The translations under genes were made by a program, and so were the position numbers. Below are positions 1-7,029 of a stretch of DNA of 14,638 bases, piece after piece. Position 1 is the stretch's first letter, and every line of letters starts with the position of its first letter. The stretch lies in contig WGCB01000566.1 in the NCBI GenBank assembly GCA_015494005.1, forward strand, positions 1 to 14,638. Reading direction: 5' to 3'. A model generated the notes under the pieces. That model searched no databases and was not told where the DNA came from. It saw nothing but the letters and a program-made list of their open reading frames with translations. Source of the stretch: Caldilineaceae bacterium. GTDB lineage: Bacteria > Chloroflexota > Anaerolineae > Caldilineales > Caldilineaceae.

Positions 1-19
1 AGATGTGTATAAGAGACAG
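1..19. other. Tn5 mosaic end / Nextera adapter remnant
   Basis: The first 19 bases read AGATGTGTATAAGAGACAG, which is the 19-bp hyperactive Tn5 mosaic end used in tagmentation library kits. It sits exactly at the edge of the window and has no partner copy or transposase gene. It is therefore leftover library sequence and not genomic DNA. Genomic sequence begins at about position 20. Confidence 0.97.
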
Positions 20-55
20 CGCCAGCAGGGCGTCCAGGGAGAGGGGAGCTGACCC

Positions 56-1111
56 GTGGCGCGTGGCCCGTTCGATCCCAGGGAGCATCCTCATCGACGG
101 CGCAACCTGCTCACCGGGGAGTGGGTGCTGGTCTCGCCCCAGCGGATGCGACGTCCCTGGCAGGGGCAGGTGGAGAGGCCGCCGGAGGAGCGGCGCCCGG
201 CCTACGATCCGGACTGCTACCTCTGCCCTGGCAACCAGCGAGCCGGGGGCAAGCGCAATCCCCGCTACCGGCACACCTTCGTCTTCGACAACGACTTCCC
301 TGCCCTGCTGCCCGACACCCCCGGCGGCGACGTGAGCCCCGGCTCCCTCTTCCAGGCGGACGGGGAGACGGGCCTCTGCCGGGTGATCTGCTTCAGCCCC
401 CGCCACGACTTGACCCTGGCCGAGATGGCCGTGGCCGACATCCAGCGGGTGGTGGCGGTCTGGATCCAGCAGGTCACGGAGCTGGGCGCCCGGTCGGACG
501 TGGACTACGTCCAGCTCTTCGAGAACAAGGGCGCGATGATGGGCTGCTCCAACCCTCACCCCCACGGGCAGGTCTGGGCCAACCGGCGGGTGCCCAACGA
601 ACCGGCCCGGGAGGACCACCACCAGCGAGTGCACTTCCAGCGCGCCCGTTCACCCATGCTCCTGGACTACCTGGCCGCGGAGTTGGAGGCGCGGGAACGC
701 ATCGTGGTGGCCAACGAGGACTGGGTGGCCCTGGTGCCCTACTGGGCCGTCTGGCCCTTCGAGACCTTGCTCCTGCCCCGCCGGGCCGTGATCCAGATAC
801 CGGATCTGGCGCCGGATGAGCAGGCCAGCCTGGCGGACATCCTGAAGCGGCTCCTGGTGCGCTACGACAACCTCTTCCAGACCAGCTTCCCCTACTCCAT
901 GGGGTGGCATGGGCAGCCCACCGACGGCGGGCGCTATCCCCACTGGCAGCTCCACGCCCATTTCTACCCGCCGCTCCTGCGCTCGGCCACGGTGAAGAAG
1001 TTCATGGTGGGATACGAGATGCTGGCCGGCCCTCAGCGGGACATCACCCCGGAGCAGGCGGCGGCCCGGCTGCGGGAGCAGAGCGAGATCCACTACCGGC
1101 AGGCCGGCTGA
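56..1111 (+). CDS. galT: Galactose-1-phosphate uridylyltransferase
   Basis: GalT is the Leloir-pathway enzyme that exchanges UMP between UDP-glucose and galactose-1-phosphate through a uridylyl-histidine intermediate; it is cytoplasmic. The 351-residue product has the normal family length. Visible landmarks are the N-terminal HPHRR and GEWVLVSP stretch, zinc ligands C54 and C57 (CYLC), H117 (SPRHD), and the active-site [11 protein letters not shown] with H168 as zinc ligand and H170 as nucleophile. The second metal site is E186, H285, H300 and H302, all at a constant +4 offset from the E. coli numbering as I recall it. The start is GTG at 56. An in-frame TGA at 50-52 rules out any longer form, and GAGGGGAG at 41-48 is a well-spaced ribosome site. 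The TGA may also be the stop of an upstream operon gene lost at the contig edge. Transcription probably ends at the hairpin at 1141-1176. Confidence 0.96.
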   Translation: MARGPFDPREHPHRRRNLLTGEWVLVSPQRMRRPWQGQVERPPEERRPAYDPDCYLCPGNQRAGGKRNPRYRHTFVFDNDFPALLPDTPGGDVSPGSLFQADGETGLCRVICFSPRHDLTLAEMAVADIQRVVAVWIQQVTELGARSDVDYVQLFENKGAMMGCSNPHPHGQVWANRRVPNEPAREDHHQRVHFQRARSPMLLDYLAAELEARERIVVANEDWVALVPYWAVWPFETLLLPRRAVIQIPDLAPDEQASLADILKRLLVRYDNLFQTSFPYSMGWHGQPTDGGRYPHWQLHAHFYPPLLRSATVKKFMVGYEMLAGPQRDITPEQAAARLREQSEIHYRQAG

Positions 1112-1140
1112 TCTCGGGCCTGCAGGCTGTCCATCAACAG

Positions 1141-1176
1141 AAAGCGGGGCAATCCAGTTTCGGATCGCCCCGCTTT
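1141..1176. terminator. Bidirectional intrinsic terminator
   Basis: A perfect 10-bp inverted repeat, aaagcggggc (1141-1150) and gccccgcttt (1167-1176), encloses a 16-base loop. A short T run follows on the + strand (1174-1177), and the mirrored A run gives T residues on the - strand. It lies between two convergent genes, galT and the secreted protein at 1218-2975, so it can serve both. Confidence 0.8.
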
Positions 1177-1217
1177 TGGGTTGAATTCCGTAGCCTTCGA
1201 GGAGGGCCGGGCTCGGA

Positions 1218-2975
1218 TCAGCGCAGCACGCTGGGCAGGTAGATGCGGTGGCTGCCGTAGGGGCCCTGTCCGCCGCCGCTGCTGGCCCGCATGGCCGCGG
1301 GCAGGAAGATGGCGTACTCGGCCGGGGCGTCCGGCGCCATGACGTCGTCCCCGGGCTCCTCGTTCACCGGGATGTCCGGCTCGCTGCGAGGGGTCTTGCC
1401 GGCATTGGCGGAGGCCTGTTCCAGGCTCAAGCCAGCGGCTGTGCTGCAGCTGTCCGTGACCTGGACCGTGAGCCCGTAGCTGGCGTCGGTGAAACCGTCC
1501 ACCTCGATCTGGTAGACCCCGGCCTCCGTGGGCTGGATGACCACCTGGTCCACCTGGCCCGCGCCGTTGATGCTGTAGGCAAACTGGCCGTTGCCCGGCT
1601 GGTAGCTGGGGAACCAGACGTAGAGGTCCGGGTCCATGCTGCTGGCCGTGGGCTCCACCCGGACGGTCAGGCAGCGGTTGGCCGCCACGGCCTTGCGATA
1701 GACCTGGGTCTCGCCCTGGTCCACTTCGTCCGTCCCCGGCAGGTAGCTGAGCAGGGTGCGGGCTGGCCGGGCGGAGACGTTCCCCGCGCCGTCCGCGATC
1801 CAGGCCTGGAGGTAGCGGAGGCCGGAAGTGGGGTAGAGGGTCCAGTCGTGGGGCTGCTGGGCGAAGGGCAGCCAGTCGCTCCACTTGACCGGGTACCAGA
1901 TGCCCTGGCCGGAGCCGATGCCCTCCAGCCACTGGAGTTCCACGTAGAAGACCTGCTTGACGCCGCTGCTGGGCTGGCCCGGATCCGTGCCGTCCACGGT
2001 GAAGGTCACTTCCGGATCCGTCACCTCGTCCACGCCGCCGTTCACCTGCAGGTTGGAGGCCACCGGTGGGGTGGTGTCGGTCTGGGGCAGGCGGCGCACC
2101 ACCACCTTGCGCCGGACCACATTGTTGCGCTCGTTGCTCTCCCGGATCTGGTTCTCCGGGTCGATGACCGCGATGAGGGTCACCGCGCCGCCCTCGTCCG
2201 GCGTCCAGGAGACTCCGGAGGTGCTGGCGAAGCCGTCCGGGCTGATGCCGGGCACGGTGCCCTGGCCCAGGAAGTGCTCCGCGTCGATCTCGTCCACGTA
2301 GAAGTTCACCCGGAAGGGGGGCAGGCCGCTGACCCCGCCCAGGCGGTGGACCCGCAGGCCGATGAGGGCCTCCTCGCCCAGGCGCAGGGTGTCCGGGGAG
2401 GTCCACAGGTGGAAGGGCTCCGCGGACAGGTCATCTGTGTCGTTGGGGTTGCCGCTCAAGGCCCGGTACCCCTCCTCCAGCACACCCAGCCCGCTGATGC
2501 CCGGGTTCTTCACCACCACGTCGTAGTAGCCCGGTGTCAGGCCAGCGGGCACCTTGGCCATGATCTGGTGGCGGCTCACCCGGATGGCCCGGAGCTCCCG
2601 CACGCCGGTGGGCAGGGTGGTGCTGGGATCCACGATGGCGCTGCCGGCAGGGAAGAGGAAGACCCGGCTGCCCTGTTGGAAGGCGCTGCCGTAGATGTTG
2701 ATGCGCACGATCCGGGTGTTGATTCCCTGGGGCGGCTGCACCCGACGCACGCTCGGCGGTGCCGGTGTGGGCGTGGGCAGGGGGGATGGCGTCTCGATGG
2801 GGGAGACCGGCGGGGAGTTCAGGTGCATGTCCAGCGAGCCGTTGGCGGCGTTGCTGGTGCCGCTCATGCTCACCGCGGCGAAGAAGGCCAAGATCACGAT
2901 AGCGCCCAGGGCCCAGGCCGAGTGCAGCGTCTTGAACCAGTGCGATGTCGGTGTCGATGGGGCGTTTCTGTTCAT
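1218..2975 (-). CDS. Secreted multi-domain surface protein (IPT/TIG-like, CARDB-like, Ig-like and PPC-like domains)
   Basis: This 585-residue protein of unknown specific role is predicted to be exported. A basic N terminus and one hydrophobic segment (about residues 20-37) act as signal or anchor. A Pro/Thr-rich linker follows (about 55-75, with PTPTPAPP). Next come an IPT/TIG-like domain (about 78-160), a CARDB-like domain ending in the typical ENQIRESNERNNVV (about 185-296), an Ig-like region opening with TDTTPP and containing AWIADGAGNVSA (about 299-412), and a pre-peptidase C-terminal-like beta domain (about 420-508, DPDLYVW and VYQIEVDGF). C435 and C510 could form a disulfide. The tail carries two short hydrophobic 'LP' motifs, FLPAAMR and YLPSVLR, the second ending the protein. 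No catalytic residues are recognisable, so adhesion or carbohydrate/surface binding is a guess. The ATG at 2975 is chosen because AAAGGA lies 8-13 bases upstream; the frame is open to 3065, but the extra residues look non-coding. Confidence 0.85.
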   Translation of the reverse strand: MNRNAPSTPTSHWFKTLHSAWALGAIVILAFFAAVSMSGTSNAANGSLDMHLNSPPVSPIETPSPLPTPTPAPPSVRRVQPPQGINTRIVRINIYGSAFQQGSRVFLFPAGSAIVDPSTTLPTGVRELRAIRVSRHQIMAKVPAGLTPGYYDVVVKNPGISGLGVLEEGYRALSGNPNDTDDLSAEPFHLWTSPDTLRLGEEALIGLRVHRLGGVSGLPPFRVNFYVDEIDAEHFLGQGTVPGISPDGFASTSGVSWTPDEGGAVTLIAVIDPENQIRESNERNNVVRRKVVVRRLPQTDTTPPVASNLQVNGGVDEVTDPEVTFTVDGTDPGQPSSGVKQVFYVELQWLEGIGSGQGIWYPVKWSDWLPFAQQPHDWTLYPTSGLRYLQAWIADGAGNVSARPARTLLSYLPGTDEVDQGETQVYRKAVAANRCLTVRVEPTASSMDPDLYVWFPSYQPGNGQFAYSINGAGQVDQVVIQPTEAGVYQIEVDGFTDASYGLTVQVTDSCSTAAGLSLEQASANAGKTPRSEPDIPVNEEPGDDVMAPDAPAEYAIFLPAAMRASSGGGQGPYGSHRIYLPSVLR

Positions 2976-3130
2976 GGATTGTGTCCTTTCACCCATTTCT
3001 GGCTGGGGCACGAAGACAGGGGGTATCTCCCTGGCGATGGCTCGTGAGCGAGTGTGGCTCGGCAAAATCGCCGATGTGCTCCCATTCTACCTGCATCCAC
3101 TCTTGGTTAGCGTGCTACTTTCGTCCCATT

Positions 3131-3149
3131 TTTTACGCGGCTTTTACGC
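3131..3149. repeat. 11-bp-phased direct repeat TTTTACGC
   Basis: TTTTACGC occurs at 3131-3138 and again at 3142-3149, with start-to-start spacing of 11 bp (one helical turn). Such phasing is typical of sites bound by OmpR/PhoB-type response-regulator dimers. It lies upstream of the secreted-protein gene and about 130 bp before the rightward promoter. Only two copies are clear, so a chance match is possible. Confidence 0.35.
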
Positions 3150-3273
3150 CGGCTTGCCAGAAATCTTGTAGGGAGCCCAGGGCTTCGCGGATTGTACAAG
3201 GGCGAGGCCGTGCAGCGGGGCAGGTGGGGGAGAGGCGAGGAGAAGCGAGGGGCTGGGGATCTGGGTGGTCGGT

Positions 3274-3302
3274 TTGACCTGGTTGGCACAATCTGATATG
3301 TT
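3274..3302 (+). promoter_or_regulatory. Sigma70-like promoter for the uspA-phosphate symporter operon
   Basis: TTGACC (3274-3279, 5 of 6 matches to the -35 consensus) is followed after exactly 17 bp by TATGTT (3297-3302, 4 of 6 matches to the -10 consensus). Transcription would start near 3309 and give a 5' leader of about 115 bases before the uspA ATG. That leader contains the hairpin and repeats described for this intergenic region. Confidence 0.6.
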
Positions 3303-3345
3303 ACGGTTTTGCACATCGAACTGTGCGAACGGAGAATTCATCTAT

Positions 3346-3371
3346 CTTTGGCCGCTTGCTTTGGCCGCTTG
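3346..3371 (+). repeat. Perfect 13-bp tandem duplication in the uspA leader
   Basis: CTTTGGCCGCTTG occurs twice with no gap, at 3346-3358 and 3359-3371. It lies in the predicted untranslated leader between the promoter and the uspA ribosome site, and is followed at once by the palindrome GGATCGATCC. It may be a slippage duplication or a binding site. Confidence 0.75.
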
Positions 3372-3423
3372 GATCGATCCTGGCTGGGATCCAGCCCGCG
3401 AAGCAAACACGAGAGGAGGCGCC

Positions 3424-3960
3424 ATGTTCAAACGGAATAGCGGACCCATCCTGGTGCCCGTGGACTTTTCTACCGACAGCCTGGCCGCCCTGGAGGCTGC
3501 CCTCTCCCTGGCCAGCTGCTACGGCGCGGATGTGATCGTGCTCCACGTGATCCACGACCCCAGCAACCGGCCGGGCTTCTACCGCATGGCCCAGGCCGGC
3601 GCCTCGGTGCTGCAGAGCATGGAGGAAGCCGCGGAGGAGATGATGGAGAACTTCCTGGCCGAGAACGCCATCCGGGAGAAGGCCCAGGCCCTGGGCGTCA
3701 CCGTGATCCCTCGCCTGGTCCAGGGCCTGCCGGTGACCCAGATCCTGCGCATGGCCGAGCGCGAGGGGGCCTCCGTGATCGTCATGGGCAGCCGGGGGCT
3801 CACCGGCCTGAGCCGCTGGCTCCTGGGCTCCAAGTCCGAGCGGGTGGTGCAGCTCTCCCCCATCCCGGTGATGGTGGTGAAGGCCCCCAAGGACAACGCG
3901 GAGGAAAACCAGGCGGAACCAGAGGAGGCCGATCCAGGCCCTGGCCGTGGGGAGGAGTGA
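3424..3960 (+). CDS. UspA-family universal stress protein
   Basis: This 178-residue cytoplasmic protein carries a single Usp domain. The N-terminal strand ILVPVDFS (9-16) is typical. The nucleotide-binding signature G-x2-G-x9-G-S is complete: G122, G125, G135 and S136 within VMGSRGLTG...LLGSKS, so ATP binding is expected. The domain ends at VMVVKAP (about 149-155) and a short acidic tail follows (about 157-178). The start is the ATG at 3424, preceded by GAGGAGG; a longer frame opens at 3265 but runs through the predicted promoter and leader. The stop codon is one base before the symporter start, and the next gene's ribosome site lies inside this reading frame, so the two are translationally coupled. 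The pairing suggests that the Usp protein modulates the transporter or senses energy state for it; this is inference. Confidence 0.93.
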   Translation: MFKRNSGPILVPVDFSTDSLAALEAALSLASCYGADVIVLHVIHDPSNRPGFYRMAQAGASVLQSMEEAAEEMMENFLAENAIREKAQALGVTVIPRLVQGLPVTQILRMAEREGASVIVMGSRGLTGLSRWLLGSKSERVVQLSPIPVMVVKAPKDNAEENQAEPEEADPGPGRGEE

Positions 3961-3961
3961 G

Positions 3962-5791
3962 ATGAGGAAACGATTGGCGCGTATTCGAAGCTGGCGGACA
4001 GTGCCGGCCCTGGCAGTTGGGATCGCTGTGTTGAACTTCATGTGGGTGAGCCGGGTCTACGCCGCGGACGAGGGGCAGCAGTTGCACCTTTTCTCCCTTT
4101 CCATGGGGCTCTTCGGCGGCCTGGCCCTCTTCCTCTACGGGATGGACACCACCAGCGACGCCCTGAAATCCGTGGCTGGCGCCCGCATGCGCACCATCCT
4201 GAGCAAGCTGGTGACCAACCGGATCATGGGCCTGGTCACCGGTGTGATCGTCACCGCCATCATCCAGTCCAGCTCGGTGACCACGGTCATGCTCATCAGC
4301 CTGATCACCGCGGGCCTGATCTCCTTTTCCCAGGCGGTGAGCGTGATCCTGGGCGCCAACATCGGCACCACCATCACCGTGCAGATCATCGCCCTGAAGG
4401 TGACCCAGTACTCCCTGCTGCTTCTGGCCGTGGGCTTCCTCCTCTCCTTCACCGGCAAGGGGAAGAAACGCTACTACGGCTACTGGCTCATGGGGCTGGG
4501 CTTCATCTTCCTGGGCATGGACGTGATGGGCAACGCCATGGTCCCTCTGAAGGACTACAAGCCCTTTGTCAACCTCATGGCCACGGTGACCAATCCCTGG
4601 TGGAGCCTGCTCATCGCGGCGGTGTTCACGGCCCTGGTCCAGACCAGCGCGGCCACGGTGGCCATCGCCATCGTTTTCGCCTCCCAGGGGCTCATCGACC
4701 TCTACACGGCCATCGCGCTGATCCTGGGCGCCAACATCGGCACGTCCGCCACCGCGGCCCTGGCCTCCATCGGCAAACCACCGGAGGCGGTGCGGGCCGC
4801 CGTGGCCCATGTGCTCTTCAAGACCATCGGGGCCCTGATCGTCCTGCCCTTCATCCCTCAGCTGGCCCAGATCGTGGTGGCCATCTCGCCCAAGTGGCAG
4901 CCGGGCATGTCCGAGACCCTGTACCACTCCCGGGTCTTGCCTCGGCAGATCGCCAACGCCCATACCGTCTTCAACGTGGGCATTGCCCTGCTCTTCCTGC
5001 CCTTTTCCAGCCTGGCCGTCCGCTTCATCGAGTGGCTGGTCCCGGACCGGGACAACGGGCTGGAGGGGCTGGCGGCCAAACCACGCTACCTGGACGATTC
5101 CCTGGTGGACACGCCCCACCTGGCCCTGGGCATGGTGCGCCGGGAGGTGAACCGCATGGGGGATGTGTTGGAGCAGATGCTGGAGGGGATCCCCGAGGCG
5201 GTGTTCGAAGGGGATCTGGACAAGATGGAGGGGCTCAAGGAGAGGGACGAGAAGGTGGACGCCCTCTTCGCGGCCATCACTCGCTATCTGGCCAAGATCG
5301 GCCAGGAGGACATCCCGGAAGATGTGGCGGACGAGGTGCTGGGGGCTATGTCCGCGCTGACGGAGCTGGAGGCCATCGGGGACATCATCGAGAACAACCT
5401 GGCTCACCTGGCCCGGCGCAAGGTGGAGGAGAACATCGTGCTGGACGAGCAGGCCCTGGCCGTGTTGACCGAGTATCACCTGCAGGTGACCCGAGCCTTC
5501 AAGTCCGCCATCGTGGCTTTCGTCTCCGACAACAAGGAGATCGCCCGCATGGTGATGGAGATGAAGTCGACGATCAACAACCTGGACATCCAGGCCCGGG
5601 CCCGCATGGCCGCCTTCCTACGCCAGACCCTAACACCCCATGAGCTGGCCAGCTACACCCTGGAAATGGACATCATGGACAACCTGAAGCGCATCTACTA
5701 CCACACCAAGCGGGTGGCCAAGCTGGTGGCCCAGGAGGAGGGAGCGGCGGACTGGCAGGCGGTTCCGTCCCTGGCGCCGGCCAGCAGCTAG
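3962..5791 (+). CDS. Na+/phosphate symporter (NptA/PNaS type) with C-terminal PhoU-like domain
   Basis: This 609-residue membrane protein imports (or, in some members, exports) inorganic phosphate coupled to Na+. The two inverted Na/Pi-cotransporter repeats are clear: QSSSVTT (102-108) with ILGANIGTT (129-137), and QTSAATV (227-233) with ILGANIGTS (254-262). The QSS-type motifs are the substrate and ion-binding signatures of the family. Several hydrophobic segments fill residues 45-360. A helical, charged PhoU-like domain follows (about 380-590). An N-terminal hydrophobic stretch (about 14-35) precedes the core and may be a signal or extra helix. The ATG at 3962 is chosen because GGGGAGGAG (3949-3957) is well placed; a GTG at 3947 would overlap uspA and use up that site. 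Only 27 bp separate its stop from the convergent operon. Confidence 0.93.
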   Translation: MRKRLARIRSWRTVPALAVGIAVLNFMWVSRVYAADEGQQLHLFSLSMGLFGGLALFLYGMDTTSDALKSVAGARMRTILSKLVTNRIMGLVTGVIVTAIIQSSSVTTVMLISLITAGLISFSQAVSVILGANIGTTITVQIIALKVTQYSLLLLAVGFLLSFTGKGKKRYYGYWLMGLGFIFLGMDVMGNAMVPLKDYKPFVNLMATVTNPWWSLLIAAVFTALVQTSAATVAIAIVFASQGLIDLYTAIALILGANIGTSATAALASIGKPPEAVRAAVAHVLFKTIGALIVLPFIPQLAQIVVAISPKWQPGMSETLYHSRVLPRQIANAHTVFNVGIALLFLPFSSLAVRFIEWLVPDRDNGLEGLAAKPRYLDDSLVDTPHLALGMVRREVNRMGDVLEQMLEGIPEAVFEGDLDKMEGLKERDEKVDALFAAITRYLAKIGQEDIPEDVADEVLGAMSALTELEAIGDIIENNLAHLARRKVEENIVLDEQALAVLTEYHLQVTRAFKSAIVAFVSDNKEIARMVMEMKSTINNLDIQARARMAAFLRQTLTPHELASYTLEMDIMDNLKRIYYHTKRVAKLVAQEEGAADWQAVPSLAPASS

Positions 5792-5818
5792 CGGAGCGGC
5801 CGCCAACTTCCAGCTCCC

Positions 5819-6961
5819 TCACTCCACCTGGCGGAACTCGTCCCCCACCACCTGGTAGATCCAGATCTGAGGGTCCACCAGGTCGCCGTTGGCGTCGTAG
5901 CGCAGCTCGCCCAGGAGAGTCTCCACCGGCTGCTCGTGGAGGGCCTGGGCCACGGCGTCCGGCTCCAGGGAGTCCGCGGCCCGCACCCCCGCCGCCAGGA
6001 CCTGCATGGCCACGTAGCCGTTGACCGAGTAGGTGTCCGGGTCCCGGTATTCCACCGCCTGGTAGGCCTCGATCCAGCGCTCGTCCGCCACGTTCTCCGG
6101 GCTGGGGGCGAAGGCGCTCACGTACATCCCCTCGGCCGCGCCCAGGGCCTCGTCGATGGTGGCGGCCAGGAAGGCCCCATCGCTGGCCAGCATGGGCAGA
6201 TCCAGACCGGCGGCCACCAGGGCCGAGCGCAGGTAGGGGGCCTCGATCTCGTACCCCGCGTAGAAGACCGCATCCGGGCTGGCCTGCCGGATCCGGGCCA
6301 CCTCCTCCTCGTACTGGCTCTGCCCCTCCGCCACCTCTAGCCGCAGGACCGTCTCCGCCCCCAGCTGGCGCAGCTCCGCCTCCAGGGCATCGGCCAGCCC
6401 TCGCCCGTACTCCGTGTCGTTGTGGATCACCGCCACCCGCTGGGCCCCCATCCGCTCCACCAGGAAGCGGGCGTCCACCGCGGCCTGCACCCCGTCGTGG
6501 GCGTTCACCCGGAAGAAGCGCTGGAAGCCCCGCTGGGTCAGGCTCTGCTCCGAGGCTGTGGGCGTGATGACCAGCAGCCCCAGCTGGTCGTAGAGGGGCA
6601 GGGTGGCCAGGGTCTGGCCGCTGTTCAGGTGGCCAATGACCCCCAGCACCCGGTCTCCCTGGGCCAGGGCCTCTCGGATGGTCTCCACCTGGGACACGGC
6701 CACGTCGCTGTCCGATTCGTCGTCCAAGGGGCGGACCACCACCCGGTAGCCTTGGAGCCCGCCCCGGCGGTTGATCTCCGCGGCGGCCAGGCGCACCCCG
6801 CCCAGGACGGTCTGCCCGCCGTTGGCCTGGAAGCCGCTCAGGGGCACGGCCACGTAGACGAAGACGTCCCCCCGGAAGGAGCCGCTCACTTTGTTCTGGC
6901 AGCCGCCCAGTAGCAGGGCGAGCAGGAGGAAGATGGGTGTGATGCGTCGCAGTCGGTTCAT
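5819..6961 (-). CDS. Leu/Ile/Val-type solute-binding lipoprotein (type 1 periplasmic-binding fold)
   Basis: This 380-residue lipoprotein has a lipobox LLGGC with C21 as the acylated residue after a short hydrophobic signal (about 7-20). The mature part reads as a Peripla_BP_6/LivJ-like receptor: VYVAVPLSGFQANGGQ, then GGVRLAAAEINRRGG, VIGHLNSGQTLATLPLYDQLGLLVITPTAS, and the hinge-side VAVIHNDTEYGRGLADALE. Such proteins bind amino acids, amides or other small ligands for ABC importers, but no permease or ATPase gene is present here. It is the last gene of the - strand set, 68 bp after the coiled-coil gene, with a GC-rich hairpin (7009-7025) in the gap. No clear ribosome site precedes the ATG at 6961; an upstream extension of the frame looks non-coding. 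It may work as a sensor and not in transport. Confidence 0.88.
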   Translation of the reverse strand: MNRLRRITPIFLLLALLLGGCQNKVSGSFRGDVFVYVAVPLSGFQANGGQTVLGGVRLAAAEINRRGGLQGYRVVVRPLDDESDSDVAVSQVETIREALAQGDRVLGVIGHLNSGQTLATLPLYDQLGLLVITPTASEQSLTQRGFQRFFRVNAHDGVQAAVDARFLVERMGAQRVAVIHNDTEYGRGLADALEAELRQLGAETVLRLEVAEGQSQYEEEVARIRQASPDAVFYAGYEIEAPYLRSALVAAGLDLPMLASDGAFLAATIDEALGAAEGMYVSAFAPSPENVADERWIEAYQAVEYRDPDTYSVNGYVAMQVLAAGVRAADSLEPDAVAQALHEQPVETLLGELRYDANGDLVDPQIWIYQVVGDEFRQVE

Positions 6962-7008
6962 GGGGCTGTCTGGGGTGTCGTGTGGGCTGGGGCTGGGATG
7001 TCCGAAAC

Positions 7009-7025
7009 GCCCGGGATGGCCGGGC
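7009..7025 (-). other. Small GC-rich intercistronic hairpin
   Basis: GCCCGG (7009-7014) and CCGGGC (7020-7025) form a 6-bp stem with a 5-base loop just after the stop of the coiled-coil gene. On the - strand only three T residues follow, so it is at best a weak terminator. It could reduce read-through into the lipoprotein gene. Confidence 0.4.
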
Positions 7026-7029
7026 CGGG

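Larger units (their letters stand above)
2976..3423. promoter_or_regulatory. Divergent intergenic region (448 bp)
   Basis: This region separates the secreted-protein gene (leftward) from the uspA operon (rightward), and I see no convincing gene in it. It is visibly more AT-rich than its surroundings near 3080-3170 and 3290-3350. It holds the rightward promoter at 3274-3302, a hairpin GCACA-N6-TGTGC (3311-3326) near the expected 5' end of that transcript, a 13-bp tandem duplication (3346-3371), the palindrome GGATCGATCC (3371-3380), and an inverted repeat GGCTGG-GAT-CCAGCC (3382-3396). For the leftward gene, TAGAAT on the - strand (3089-3084) could be a -10 element, but no good -35 lies at the right distance. 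An 11-bp-phased direct repeat is at 3131-3149. Confidence 0.7.

Noticed and set aside
20..52. Ten in-frame codons ending in TGA just before galT, possibly the tail of an upstream operon gene
   Set aside because: Spacing and overlap with the galT ribosome site fit an operon, but ten codons next to an adapter remnant cannot identify a gene.
1248..3047. Long + strand open frame (599 codons) opposite the secreted-protein gene
   Set aside because: Its His/Asp/Val/Gly-rich translation is typical of antisense frames in GC-rich DNA, while the - strand product has clear domains, a signal segment and a ribosome site.
3800..5479. Long - strand open frame opposite the phosphate symporter
   Set aside because: Low-complexity His/Gln/Gly-rich translation; the + strand encodes an unmistakable Na/Pi transporter.
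5792..5818. Possible shared terminator between the symporter and the lipoprotein gene (GGAGC 5793-5797 with GCTCC 5813-5817)
   Set aside because: Only a 5-bp stem with a 15-base loop and no T run on either strand.
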